64,000 bases of DNA, from positions 186,001-250,000 of the forward strand of contig NW_021638312.1 of the NCBI RefSeq assembly GCF_900090045.1, in the 5' to 3' direction. The translations under genes were made by a program, and so were the position numbers. Below, one piece after another: positions 51,101 through 62,808 of this stretch. This DNA comes from Plasmodium malariae. Its lineage: Eukaryota > Apicomplexa > Aconoidasida > Haemosporida > Plasmodiidae. Within the stretch, counting starts at the first letter, position 1. Every line of letters begins with the position of its first letter. Under the pieces are notes generated by a model. That model was given only the letters and a program-made list of their open reading frames with translations, had not been told where the DNA came from and made no database searches.

Positions 51101-53788
51101 TTTATGTGTATATACTTCATAATTTTTAATTTTGTACAAAATATTTTTACTTTAATTTCATGCTTCTTTTTTCACACTATTAAATTAGTTCTCCGTTGTT
51201 TTTACTGTTCTTTTTAAATTAATGTCTCTTATGTATCATTATATTTGCAATTTTATTTTTAAAAAATATTATTCTAATCCTTTTTTTTATTTAGTATTTT
51301 TAACATTTCACTTCAATTATCTTATTCAAGAACTTCTTTTATATTCGCCAAAATTATTATTATTGAACATTTTTTCGTTAGAATTTTTTACAGAACTATT
51401 TATTATATGTGATCTATTATCACCTGATTAAGATAATCATTTTCATAACCAAGACTGTTACTTGGTCAGCGCTTTCAAATATACATTTCAAAATATGTAT
51501 GTTTTTATTTTGAATATGCATGCATTGTTAAAAGAGCACGTAATAGTATTAAAAAATATTACTTATTTGTAAATATAAAATTATTATGACAGCATTGTAT
51601 AGTCTTTATATATAATAGGGTTTCTAGTAGAATATCTGCATTTTTAAATATAATATTTTATAATTCTAGAGATAAAATAAATAGAAAATGTTGAAGTAGA
51701 CGTTAATATAATTATTGAAAATAATGATATATAATTATATGAATTAGAATCATAAAATTCTACTAATGACAGTAGACCTTCGAATGAGGTTTTTATTGAA
51801 ACTGAATATCATTGTGATTCAGTAATTTTATTTGATTCGTTAATGTATATTAAGGTAGTTATACTTTTAAACATAGTAATTTTACTCTTGCAAATACCAT
51901 AATCATTTTAAAGTTTTTTCAATATGTGAAAAATGTATTTCAATTTTATACAAGACATCTATTAATATTGTTACATATTAAGTTATATCTTTCTCTATAG
52001 ATAATAATACTACAAAAATTAATTCAAATAAAAGAATTTTGTAAAATTGAAAAGAAAATAAATTGTATCAAGCATGTAAAAAAGAGGAAAATTTCGAACG
52101 ATTTAAATTTATTAAAAATGAGAGAATGACTCTTTTTAAGATAATAATATTTGAAACCATATAAATACTATATTAAATTCGATAAAAATTGAATATTTAA
52201 CTGAATATATAATTTTTTGTGAATTTTGAAATATATAATTATTGTAATTATACAATGATATTTTGGAAATAGAAATTTAATATTATTTTACCTTTTTCTT
52301 GTTTTATTTGTATGTATTTTATTTGAATAATATTATATATTAGGTATAAAAATGATATAATATGAAAAGAATGATAACTTTATTGAGATATATATGCATA
52401 TTTATGAATATAATATACTGTGGAGATAATATTTAATATGGATATATAAAATGTTCTATAAATAAATTAAAAAATGTGTATATTATATCATAATTTAGTT
52501 AGAGAATTAAACAATTTTGAAATATACTTATTTATTTCTTAGAAAAATATTTTAAGACCAAAAGTTTTAGAAAGCATGAATGTTGCTAAACCTGAAATGT
52601 TTTATTTATAAATTAATATCTAGGACTTTATTACATAATTCAATAATTTTTTGTTTTTTTATAATTTTCATATAGAAAATATTATGAATTTTTTAAATGC
52701 TTTAAAGTATATTATATGTAGAAAAATCTGAGAGTAAAAAATTGGAATAATCCATTAGAAAATATAGAAGAAAATAAATAAGAACCATCACAAAATATAC
52801 AAATAAATTAATATATATAATAAAACATTAAAAATATAATAATGATAATATCTGTAAACTTTTTTTTAATTAATGAATTGTAAGAATAATATTTCTTATG
52901 AACTAAAATATTAAGTTGAATATCAGATGATTACAGAAATTTTGGTAAATCATATATGTATAATTATTATCATCTGGATTACTTTACAAACGTTACAGAA
53001 ATATTTTGGTGTAATATAACTATGCTTCTAAAATTTTCTTTAACGCATTATTACCTATTCATATATTTATTTCTACTTACTATAGTGAACCTGTAAAATA
53101 TGTTTCAGTAATTATGTATTTTTAAAATAATAAATAAAAAAAATAGATTTGTTTTAAAATTATAAGGTGAAATATTACTAAATCATATATTTTAGACAAT
53201 TAATTTGTTATTCCTTCTTACTTGTTATGTATTTATTATATCCTGTAAGTTATATATATATATTTAAGTTGATATATTTTAAAATTGATGAAATTGTTTG
53301 AACTACTTCTATATCATTCTTACATCTAATACGATTTTTTATTATGTTGTTATCTCTCATAATTATATATATTTACTTAAAAAAAAATATATTTTGTGGA
53401 TGAATATAGAGACCTTCATTCGAAAATATTGGTGTAAGTACAAATTAATACAAAATTATAATTTTCCATTATTAGAATAAGAACAAAAAGAACCATTTTT
53501 CATTTACCTTTAAATATATATATATTAATAGAGTGGATTACGTAATAATGTAAATATTTGATTTTTTAAAGATTGTAGATATTATGGAATGTATGCGCTT
53601 AAGATGAAACTATAAGAATGTATCATAAACAACACAAAATGTACTTTTTTATATTGTGTATTACTATTAATAATGATTATATTATTGAAAATAACTAGTT
53701 TTGAAAAAGTACAATTTTTATAAAGTTAGAACTATTAATATTATAGCATCCGTAAAATAACTAACATTTTTTTTTAATATACAGAGTG
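48158..53788. other. AT-rich intergenic sequence with coding relics at 51.2-52.2 kb
   Basis: 48158-51200 shows nothing beyond AT-rich sequence and the STP1 5' flank. At 51220-51480 the minus strand reads GDNRSHIINSSVKNSNEKMF and on to GEYKRSS before stops. At 51690-51850 the + strand reads IENVEVDVNIIIENND, a stop, LYELES, a stop, NSTNDSRPSNEVFIETEYHC. After a TTCTCTATAG at about 52001 comes QKLIQIKEFCKIEKKINC, then KKRKISNDLNLLKMRE. These look like an acidic extracellular part and a basic tail of a dead surface protein. From about 52700 on, fam 5' flank sequence begins. Confidence 0.45.
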
Positions 53789-53956
53789 GTATTCTCCATA
53801 TATATTCTGTACATTCTATGTAATAGATAAACTAAAAATTTCTTTATAACAAGAAATCACATATTTTTTTAGTGGTTTATTATTAACGGTATTAATAAAA
53901 AAAATATTCAATTAGTATACTACATTAAATAAATATATATATGTTTGAATATTTAT
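53789..53956 (+). promoter_or_regulatory. Shared fam 5' elements upstream of the copy at 54209
   Basis: attctccatatatattctgt with a following acattctatg starts at about 53789, some 420 bp before the ancestral start. TTTGAATATTTATAAAT follows at 53943-53956, about 266 bp before it. Order and spacing match the other fam copies. Confidence 0.4.
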
Positions 53957-54208
53957 AAATAATTTTAAATTATTTTATTTTGATTGAAGTTATTTTTTTT
54001 TTTAAATAATATACGGTAAAAATTACATAAGTTTTGAAGTTATTTTACTTTATATATATAGTAAAATATATTATAATTACATATATAATATTAAGTATTT
54101 TTGAGGATATAATAAAAATAATTTTTTAAAATAAATTTAGCCGACTTTATCATTAGATGTATAATACTGTTAAATTTATTTTCTTTATATATGTTAAATA
54201 AATATTTG

Positions 54209-55099
54209 ATAAAACAAAAAGTTAACTTATAGTTATAGAAACTTGTGCGTTTCTCCTTATAATTTGGATTTACTCTTTTATCAATGTTCTGGTATGATAA
54301 TATTATTTAAGGAAATTTTTCTTGTTTATTTTCATATTTTTTTATTTTTAATAAATTTTTACTTTAGTATGAAATTATTTATATATTAAATAACATATAT
54401 ATCCTTTATTTATTTATAGTGCACCTAATAATTATATGGATGAATATTACCATAATGTTACAATGTTAGTTACAAGAAATTATTCATCAGCGGCAAAATA
54501 CGAGCAGAAAAAAAAAATTAATTATTACAGAAATATAAGGAGCGAAACGAAATTATAAAGATTCAGAAATAAAACATATTACTAAAAGTAAAAAAAGAGG
54601 TCAAAGTAAAAACAAAAAATCAAATGGACGTTTACTAAATGAAGCGCAATTCTACACAGAAGTTATAAATTATATTAGTGGAATGTTTGATAAAAAAATA
54701 TTTCAATTTTCCAAAAAAATGGACAAAAAAAAATTATAATATTTTTTTGAAAAAAAATTGAGAATTCGTGAAATAGATTTAAAAAAAATTAAATTTAAGA
54801 ATTGCCGTTTTGGAGTTGCTATATTTTTTGTGTTTTCGGTGTTCGCAATTAGATTACCAATATTATATGTATTATGTTCTTTAAGCATTTTAGATTGTAG
54901 GCTTCATCAAAATGTTTTAACAAAAGATATTTGTATATAAGTAGAAGGGTATATCAAAGCAATAGATTTAAGGGAAAAGAATATATATATAGTATCTTTC
55001 TTTATACTTGTCGTTATATTAGCCATGGTAATTATAATAGTCTTTACTAAGACTTTAAGGAATAATGAAAAATATGAAATAATTCAGCTGATGGTTTAG
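54209..55099 (+). pseudogene. fam-l: fam-l exported protein, broken
   Basis: The start codon has become ATA at 54209 (ATAAAACAAAAAGTT against ATGGAACAAAAAATT elsewhere). After a frame change, exon 1 reads ETCAFLLIIWIYSFINVL up to a GTATGA donor at 54292. Exon 2 follows TTTATTTATAG; two bases of the usual AG-AGT junction are missing, shifting the splice or the frame. The N-terminus reads RNYSSAAKYEQKKK, so the PEXEL-like RLL is lost. A stop falls after ETKL, then GRLLNEAQFYTEVINYISGM matches the fam-l core. Another stop follows in the KKWIKKKDY block, then IDLKKIKFKNCRFGVAIFF, a stop at 54938, and the C-terminal span and LRNNEKYEIIQLMV to 55099. Loss of the start, the export motif and several codons makes this clearly dead. 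Confidence 0.8.
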
Positions 55100-57635
55100 T
55101 AAAATGAATATAAAAAATATATATTATTTTATTGAAGATGTCTTTAGTAAGAAGTAATATGTGTAATATCTTTAGTTGTATGCCTATCAAATATACACAT
55201 AATTGATTATATTTTATAGATGCTTATGAGAATGCTTTCTCCATTTGGTGCGGAACTATAAAAATTTATGTTTTTAGCTTTTATGTAAATTTTAATTTTG
55301 CCGTATTATATATTTTGTATATCATTATTCTTGTTTCAACTTAATTATGTTTGTAATATATATATTTGTTTAAATAAAATTTTATAAAATATATATGCTT
55401 TTTTTTAGAATAAATATAAAACAGTACAATTAACATAATCTTATTGACATGTGAAAATTAACATTTGACATAAGAGTTTTTTAGTTCTTTTTTTTATTTT
55501 GTTGTAATAAAAAATTATTATTTGTCCATGTTAAAAAAAGGTGTTATTGTTTTGAAGTATACAGTAAATAGATTTTGTTTTGTACTTAATATAAGGAAGT
55601 AAATATAATTTTGTTAAAATGATATATATAATAATTATTTTTAGTTAGAAAAATATTTAATATTTATATTATAAGTTATTTTTTCCTTAAAATATTTTAT
55701 AAAATGTAGCAACTATAAAAACTATTTTAACGGTTGTTTATTTTTATATTTTACCTTATATAATGTGTAATTATAAATATATAATAAAAACAAAAAAAAA
55801 AACTTTTTAATTATTTGCAATTTGTAATATATTACTAATTTAGGAATTCGTCATCAATATCCTTACGTTACGAGTTATAACTAAGTATTGTATTATTATT
55901 GTTCTTAAATGTACAGTTGATTCGATACTTCATAAATTATATAAATACAAATTATTTTGAATATTTATAATAAGGCATACTGCATATGGTTTTTATGCTT
56001 TATGCCATTAAATTATTAATTAATTAAATTTAATTAATTAATAATTGATAAAATATACAAATACCTATTTGTTCCCTCATAAAAATGTAAATTTCTAAAT
56101 ATTTGTAATATATAAAAATATAATTTATCATTATTATTAAAATAAATATACATTTTTACAATTCTTTTATCATGCGTAGGTATTATTTATATATTTGTAT
56201 TATTTTGTGGGGTTTCTGCGAATATGTTAAGTAAATATTTTTTATTAAGGATATATAAAATTACATGTAGAACAAATGGAATATTACAAATTCTTCCATA
56301 TTTATAACGATAATATTTTAAATAGTAGAAAAAAAAATAATAAGTTATTTATTTACTGTTAGTTAGTAAATAGATATTTAAAGTACATATTATTTCTAAA
56401 TAATATTTAACATTTATTATTGTAATTTTATATTTAGTAGAAATTTTATTTAAAATATTATTTATTTTTTGTATTTCTACTTTATTCCTATAAATAAGAG
56501 GATACCTATATTAATTTTTTTATTACGATATATAAAGAACTGTTAATTCATATATATTTAAAAAAAAATTGCTTGAATTGTAGTAATAAAAATAGTTTGA
56601 TAATAAAAAATGTTATAAAATATTATTATTCAGAGAATATATCTAATATATTATTTTAGTAAGGTTATAATGGAAATGAAAGGTTTCCTGTAAGAATAAC
56701 ACTATACCTTAATTATTTTTTTTTATTATTTCGTTTCTTCTAAGTATATAAAATTAAATAAAAAAATAAAAGAAAATATATCAAGAAATGAATTTAAAAG
56801 TAATTCATCAACGAAAATGGCTAGAGTTAAATATAATAAAAAAATAATAATTATTAATAATTATAAAAAAATAAAACATTAAAATTTATATTTCTTTATA
56901 ATAAATATTGTTTTATGGATATCATGGAATTGCTTATGTTCGATATTTTATGTTTAATATAGAGTTTAAAAGAATGAAAGTGGAATATTCAATATGCCAT
57001 AAATGTTGTACACAGTATAGTTTTATTCATTTGTCATAGCTATTATTATACTATTAAAATAATTAATATAACATAAGAATAATAAAATGATTCTCAAAAA
57101 TATAATGTTAGAATGATTAGAACTATTAATAGAAAAATATCGTTAAATTTAGATGTTATTATCAGAATATATGGGATAATGTATTACCTATATTCTATAT
57201 ATTTTATATTCTCTATATTTCATATACTAGATAAATTCAATATTTATAAATATTAAGTAAATAATATATTTTTTTTATTTTATTTTTAAAAGAATTAATA
57301 AAATTGTTATTTAATTAGACTACTACAGTAAATATTTGAAACATATATTTTGAATATTTATGAATGAAATTATATTATTTTATTTTAATGAAAAATAATA
57401 TTAAAAAATAAAATTAATATAAAAATTAAATAATATAATTATAACGTTATTTTTCCTTGTCTTTGTTACTACATTCATTGAAGTTATAAACATTTTATGA
57501 AATTTTTAAAATAAAATAAAACAATAAAAATAATTATGAAATTAATTGATTAATATATTATCCTTTTTATTCCGACGGCTATTAAATAATTGTTAACTTT
57601 TTCCTTAATATGCTACAACATTAAAAAATAATATT
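55100..57635. other. Intergenic sequence of the second fam-l/fam-m doublet
   Basis: It begins with a fam-l 3' flank and from about 56200 becomes the fam-m 5' flank, with blocks shared with 32260-33215. A perfect-looking attaattaattaaatttaattaatta palindromic AT stretch lies near 56014-56042. No gene is supported. Confidence 0.55.
57186..57361 (+). promoter_or_regulatory. Shared fam 5' elements upstream of the fam-m gene at 57636
   Basis: ATTCTATATATTTTATATTC and CTCTATATTTC words run from about 57186 to 57225, beginning 450 bp before the ATG. TATTTTGAATATTTATGAAT lies at 57347-57361, about 289 bp before it. This repeats the arrangement at the fam-m gene at 33216 almost base for base in spacing. 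Confidence 0.45.
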
Positions 57636-58620
57636 ATGGAACAAAAAATTAAAACAACCTTATTTATTAACATTTCTGCGTTTTTCCTTTTACCATGGAT
57701 ATACCATTTTAAGAGTGATATGGTGTGATAATATTATATAAGGACATGTACGCTATTCATATTTTTTGTGTTTTATTTTTATTAATCCTATTTTTTAGAG
57801 AGATTTTATTTATTCTTTTAAATAAAAATTACTTCCTTTGTTCTTTTAGAGTACATTTAGTAAATCCACGGACGAAAACTACAAGGTTAGTAGCACATTA
57901 GTTACAAGAAATTATCGATTACTAGCAAAATATATACAACATAAGGAATCAATTAATTTAGTATTAAAAAATGATATACGAAATAATGGATATTACAAAA
58001 AAAAAGATATACATAATTATGAAAAATTATCCAAAGGTAAGGGTAATCAAACAAACGATAATTCATCAAAAGATCCGAGAAGACACAAACAAGATAAGAA
58101 AAAAAAATCTTGTATATTTGAAACAAAAAAATATTCTCATCTAGAAAAAAAAATATTCAAAGAACTTGATTTTGAAGATTTTCTTAAAAACAACAGAACA
58201 ATTAGTAATCAAATTTACAAAAAAGTTATACGAAAAATGTACGTATTACGAATTGCTTTACCTTTAATATTATTCTCTTTTTTACTGATATCATTCATAT
58301 TAGATTTATCTGTGGGTTACGGTGTTCAAAATGGGTTATATAAGATATTGAAAGCTTTTGGATGTGGTGAATGGATGAAGACATTTGGCAGAAAGTTTAG
58401 TGAACTTGTAGGGGGAAAATGGGCTATATATTTAAAGCCGTTCTTTATGCCTGCATTTGATTCCAGTGGGAAGTCCATTCCTCGTGTATTAGATTCTTTC
58501 TTCGGTATTGTAATTTATTTTTTACCTTTCGTTATATTAGGTGTCACATTTATATCGTGGATAATTTATTATCATAAAAAAGTTAAAAAATATGAAAAAA
58601 TTAAGTTCAGAAAAAGGTAA
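57636..58620 (+). CDS. fam-m: fam-m exported protein, intact, two exons
   Basis: Exon 1 (57636-57722) begins MEQKIKTTLFINISAFFLL and ends ...FKSDM before a GTGTGA donor. Exon 2 (57850-58620) follows TTCTTTTAG and reads STFSKSTDENYK; both joints are phase 0 and the product is 285 aa. RNYRLLAKY at residues 49-57 is the family's PEXEL-like motif. A Lys/Asn-rich linker leads to the conserved SCIFETKKYSHLEKKIFKEL, DFLKNNRTISNQ, VIRKMYVLR. Membrane spans lie near residues 161-186 and 246-270, with a loop holding one cysteine, and the tail is YHKKVKKYEKIKFRKR. An ATG at 58237 gives a shorter frame but lacks the signal peptide and is internal. Compared with the copy at 33216 the loop between the spans is strongly diverged, while its length is kept. 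Role as for that gene; l/m naming could be swapped. Confidence 0.87.
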
Positions 58621-59146
58621 AATGAATAGTAAGGTAATTTTTTTTTTTGGGGTTCTGTATTATTTAATATAATGTATTATCTGTAAAATATTTAGTTATG
58701 TACCTTTTAACTAGATCCATAATGCTTAAATTTTATAAATGCATCTATTATATATATGTTTTATTGTACTAAAGAGTCAAATATGTGCTCTCGGATTTTT
58801 TGTGAATTTTAATGTTTTAAGATTTTAAAATGAGTATTTTAATGTATTGTCTAAGGTTAACTATATATTAAGGTTTAATATATATATTTTTTCTTATAAA
58901 TTTATTTTTAAAAGAGATATATATATGAGTTATAATTAATGTATTATGAGAAATTTCACATAATTTTATTGAAGGTATATGTTAATTTATACTTGAACTA
59001 TAAAAAGTGGTACTTTCCATTTTTTTCTCTTATTCTGATATAAAATTGTTATTTGTTAAAGTACTTAAAAAATATATTATTGGTTTTAAATTAAAAATAG
59101 GTGTGTTTTGTTTTGTAATTAATGTAATAAAGTGGATATATTTTGT

Positions 59147-59183
<37 letters not shown>

Positions 59184-61513
59184 CTTTAAAATAAACTAGA
59201 ATACTTATGTTTTTTAGTATAAATAATACATCAGAAGAATTTTTCATTATAGAGGGAAGTGTCATCGAAAAATGGATAAAATGAAGTACCATATTGATAT
59301 GTATGAATAATTACATAAACAGTGTAATTAGTATAATATATAATAGAAATTAACCATGTAAAATGTATATGTATATATAAAGATTATAATTTAAAATTAA
59401 TATACGAATAAAATAAATATTCATAGAAATAAAAAGTTTTGCACTGAAGTATAAAATATAATTATAAAATTAACAGGTTCTTATATTTTTTTTTTCAGTG
59501 ACATGCATGTATACATGTGAACTTATATAAAATTAAAGAACATCGTATATTATCTGTATTAATTATAAAAATAAATGCATATATATAGTATATATATCTC
59601 AAGACCATAGTGTTATAAAATTTAAATGCATTAAATAATGGTATATTATTCAAATGTAATATTACTTAAAATGTATATTATTATAAACATATATTTATGT
59701 TTTATATTTAATAGTATAAGAGAAACAATGTAACAAATTTATTATAATAATATTAAAGAAATAATAATCATAAATTAGAACCTAAATTTCCATTGTAAAT
59801 GTAAAAATATATTTATCTATTGCCTGTTGAAAGTATTGAGAAAAAGAAAATAAAACACATTTTATAAATATATCATTCAACAAATCATCTTTTAAAGGTA
59901 CAAGACAATAATATATATGATTTATTCAAAATAGTGAAATTTCGAAAATAATATCGAATTTACGATTGAATGGAAATATTATTGCAAGATTAATAGGATT
60001 ATATATGTATATACATATATATATGTATTTATATTTCATGATATGGTTATTTAATAAAAAAATTAGCTATACTATAAAAAATGTAATAAAATTGCACACA
60101 ATACTTTAACTAGAAATCCAATAAGTAATTTATACAAATATATGTACGGTTAATAGTAAATAAAACGAAAAGTATTTTTAGAAGATCGAACAATTTCAAG
60201 GATGATTAATTATTAATACAACTGAATATATAACAAAATTTTATTATATATTGGGTACATTTATTATAAGTTATGTATGTATTATTATATATTCCTACGT
60301 GTGTTATTATATATTTTATATACAAATATTAATATAAAGCAAAAAAGTGAGAAACCTAAATTATTGTAACAATAAAGGGTACCTAAATAAGAACCATATA
60401 ACTATAGTGACAACAGTTTAAATAATTTAAAACAGTAAAAGTATGTTAATGTTAATTTATATAAATTTTTAGTAATTTAAAAGTATTATATTAAGGTTAA
60501 TTGTTTTTTCATTTTTATATTTTCTTAATTATTTCTAAATAATATTTTAAGTAAAAAAACCAAATAGTTTAATATTAGATTATTTCAATGATATTTTGTA
60601 CATGTACTATTTTCATAAATATCAGTTTCTCTATTATTATATATAATGAATAGAAATAACTGAACAAAATATATATTTTCTTTTAAAGGTATTTTCAACA
60701 AAATGATATTTATTTATGTGAATTTTTTATATTACATCTTTAAATTATATTGCTTAAACTATATATTTGTAAATGAATAAATAAAAAATAACATATTAAT
60801 TTAATATTATAAACAGGATTACTATATCACATATTTCTTTAAATAATATTATTTTCCTTTCTTATTTGCTACGTATATAATATGCTCTGTAGATTATTCT
60901 TTTTTGTAAAGTTATTAATATGAAATATTTAAAAATTAATACAGATACATAAAATATTTCTATAATATTTTTACCTCTAATCCAATTTTTTTCATTTTTT
61001 TTTCTTATATTAATATTTATTCTAAATATATATATATTATTAAAAAAAATAAAAGAAATTAAGTTAATATATTATAAAATATTTCATATATAATAAATGA
61101 GTATGAAATAAATTTAGTTTAATAAGATAATTTCAAACACTATGATACATAAATAAAAAAACCTGTTTTTTTTACCTCTAGAATATATTTGTTTACATTT
61201 ATAAAACAAAATAATATAAATATGTTTTTATATATATATTATATAATATTAAAGAATGCATAAGCTTATATATTTGCTAATGAACGTGATCTAAATTATG
61301 TAATCAATAACATTGTACAAAACGTCGTTATTTTAACTTATTATTACTATTAATGCTATTATTCTAATGCTACAATAATTAATAATTTTTAAGAATAATA
61401 TATCAAATTATTATAAAATATAATTACATCTAATTTATAATTTTTAATAGTATATAGTATCTTGAAATTAATAATTGATTCTATAATATGTGAATTAATG
61501 TAATACATAAATA
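58621..61513. other. Duplicated intergenic sequence downstream of fam-m
   Basis: Matches 34194-37080 block by block, including the taattataaaattaacag and aacaatttcaaggatgat words. No gene is supported. The apparent 60-codon frame at 59007-59189 runs into a (TA)n tract and has no family content. Confidence 0.6.
59150..59179. repeat. (TA)n microsatellite
   Basis: An uninterrupted TA dinucleotide tract of about 30 bp, the longest clean one noticed in the window. Confidence 0.8.
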
Positions 61514-61665
61514 TAATCTGTATATTCTCTATTGTATATAAACCAAAAATTTCCATATGGTATGAAATTAACTTAATTTTTTATTAACTTATTCAGAAAA
61601 AGATTAAAAAAAAATTTATTTAATGCGTTTAATTAAGTAATTCAATTATATATTTTGAATATTTA
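61514..61665 (+). promoter_or_regulatory. Shared fam 5' elements upstream of the copy at 61915
   Basis: ATAATCTGTATATTCTCTAT begins near 61512, about 400 bp before the ATG, and TATTTTGAATATTTATGAAT starts at 61651, about 263 bp before it. Same order as in the other copies. Confidence 0.4.
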
Positions 61666-61914
61666 TGAATGGTATCAAATTAATTTATGGTAATTAAATT
61701 TAGTTTTATTTTTAAATAAAATACAGATAAAAAATTTATAGTACATTTTTAAAGTTATTTTTTTTTTATCTTGTTGTAATATGCAATTTAATTATATAAA
61801 TATTATTATTTTCTCATAAAAAAATATACATATTGCCTTTTATAAATATAAGAATATTTTATTACTATTAATTTCCTCTTTACTAGATATATTAGAATAA
61901 TAAAGATCTATAGA

Positions 61915-62808
61915 ATGGAAAAAAAAATTAAATTACTTCTTTTAATTAAAATTTACACATTTATATTTATAAATTGGGTATGCCATTAGAACATTGATTA
62001 GGCATGATAATATTATTTAAGGATAATTTTATTTTTGGTACTTTTCCTGATCTATTTTATTTAATTATAATTTTTACTGTTAGCTTATTTATACCATTAA
62101 TTAATAAATATTTTTTTTTTTCCTTAGAGTATTTTTATTAAATCATTGGATAAGAAGTATAATGTTATTAGTAATATAAGTACAAGAGCGTGTAGATTAT
62201 TAGGAAAATGTAAAAAGGATCGACATCCAGATATGGTACATTCAAAAGAAAATATGTCAAATAATATGGTGAACGAGAAAAAAAAATTATATGTTAATGA
62301 AAATTGGGATAAAAGCAAAAATGCTCAAAATGTAACAGTATATTTAATAAGGCACGATACTTTACAGAAGTTATAGATTATAATAATGGAATATTTGATG
62401 GAAAGCATTTCCATTTTGAAAAAAAACTTATAAAAAAAAAAATGTTATGATCATTTTGTAGAAAAAAACAGGATGTTTCGAGATATAACTTTAAAAGAAA
62501 AAAAATTTAGAAGATACGGATTTGGAATTGCTATTTTTTTTAATATTTTTGTTGTTAGAAATAGGATTATCCATATTGCGGACGTGTGAGTTACAGGTTT
62601 ATTTGAAGGAAATGAACCATTTAAAAAATGTTGGGAATATATAGGAAGCTTGTCCGATAATCTAAAACAAACATTATCAGAAGGATATATTTACCTAATT
62701 ATATTTGGTATACTTATAACTATATTAGCAGTTATACTTGTAATAAAAGCTCATAAGATCTTAATAAATAATGAAAAATATAATAAAATTAAGATAGAGA
62801 CTATGTAA
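61915..62808 (+). pseudogene. fam-l: fam-l exported protein, broken
   Basis: Exon 1 from the ATG at 61915 reads MEKKIKLLLLIKIYTFIFIN then WVCH and a TAG stop; the usual donor GTATGATAAT reads GCATGATAAT, so GT has become GC. Exon 2 starts at 62128 after TTCCTTAG with SIFIKSLDKKYN and keeps a PEXEL-like ACRLLGK. A frameshift before 62340 leads into YFTEVIDYNNGIFDGKHFHF and KKLIKKK, another in the A-run near 62440 into DHFVEKNRMFRDITLKEKKF and RRYGFGIAIFF, and a TGA follows at 62588. The same frame then continues through VTGLFEGNEPFKKCWEY, the second membrane span (IIFGILITILAVILVIK) and the ending INNEKYNKIKIETM to 62808. The exon 1 stop, the GC donor and the internal TGA make it a pseudogene. 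Confidence 0.8.

Noticed and set aside
53298..53480. 60-codon + frame before the broken fam-l copy
   Set aside because: Lies in the repeated fam 5' flank and is not open in the matching flanks.
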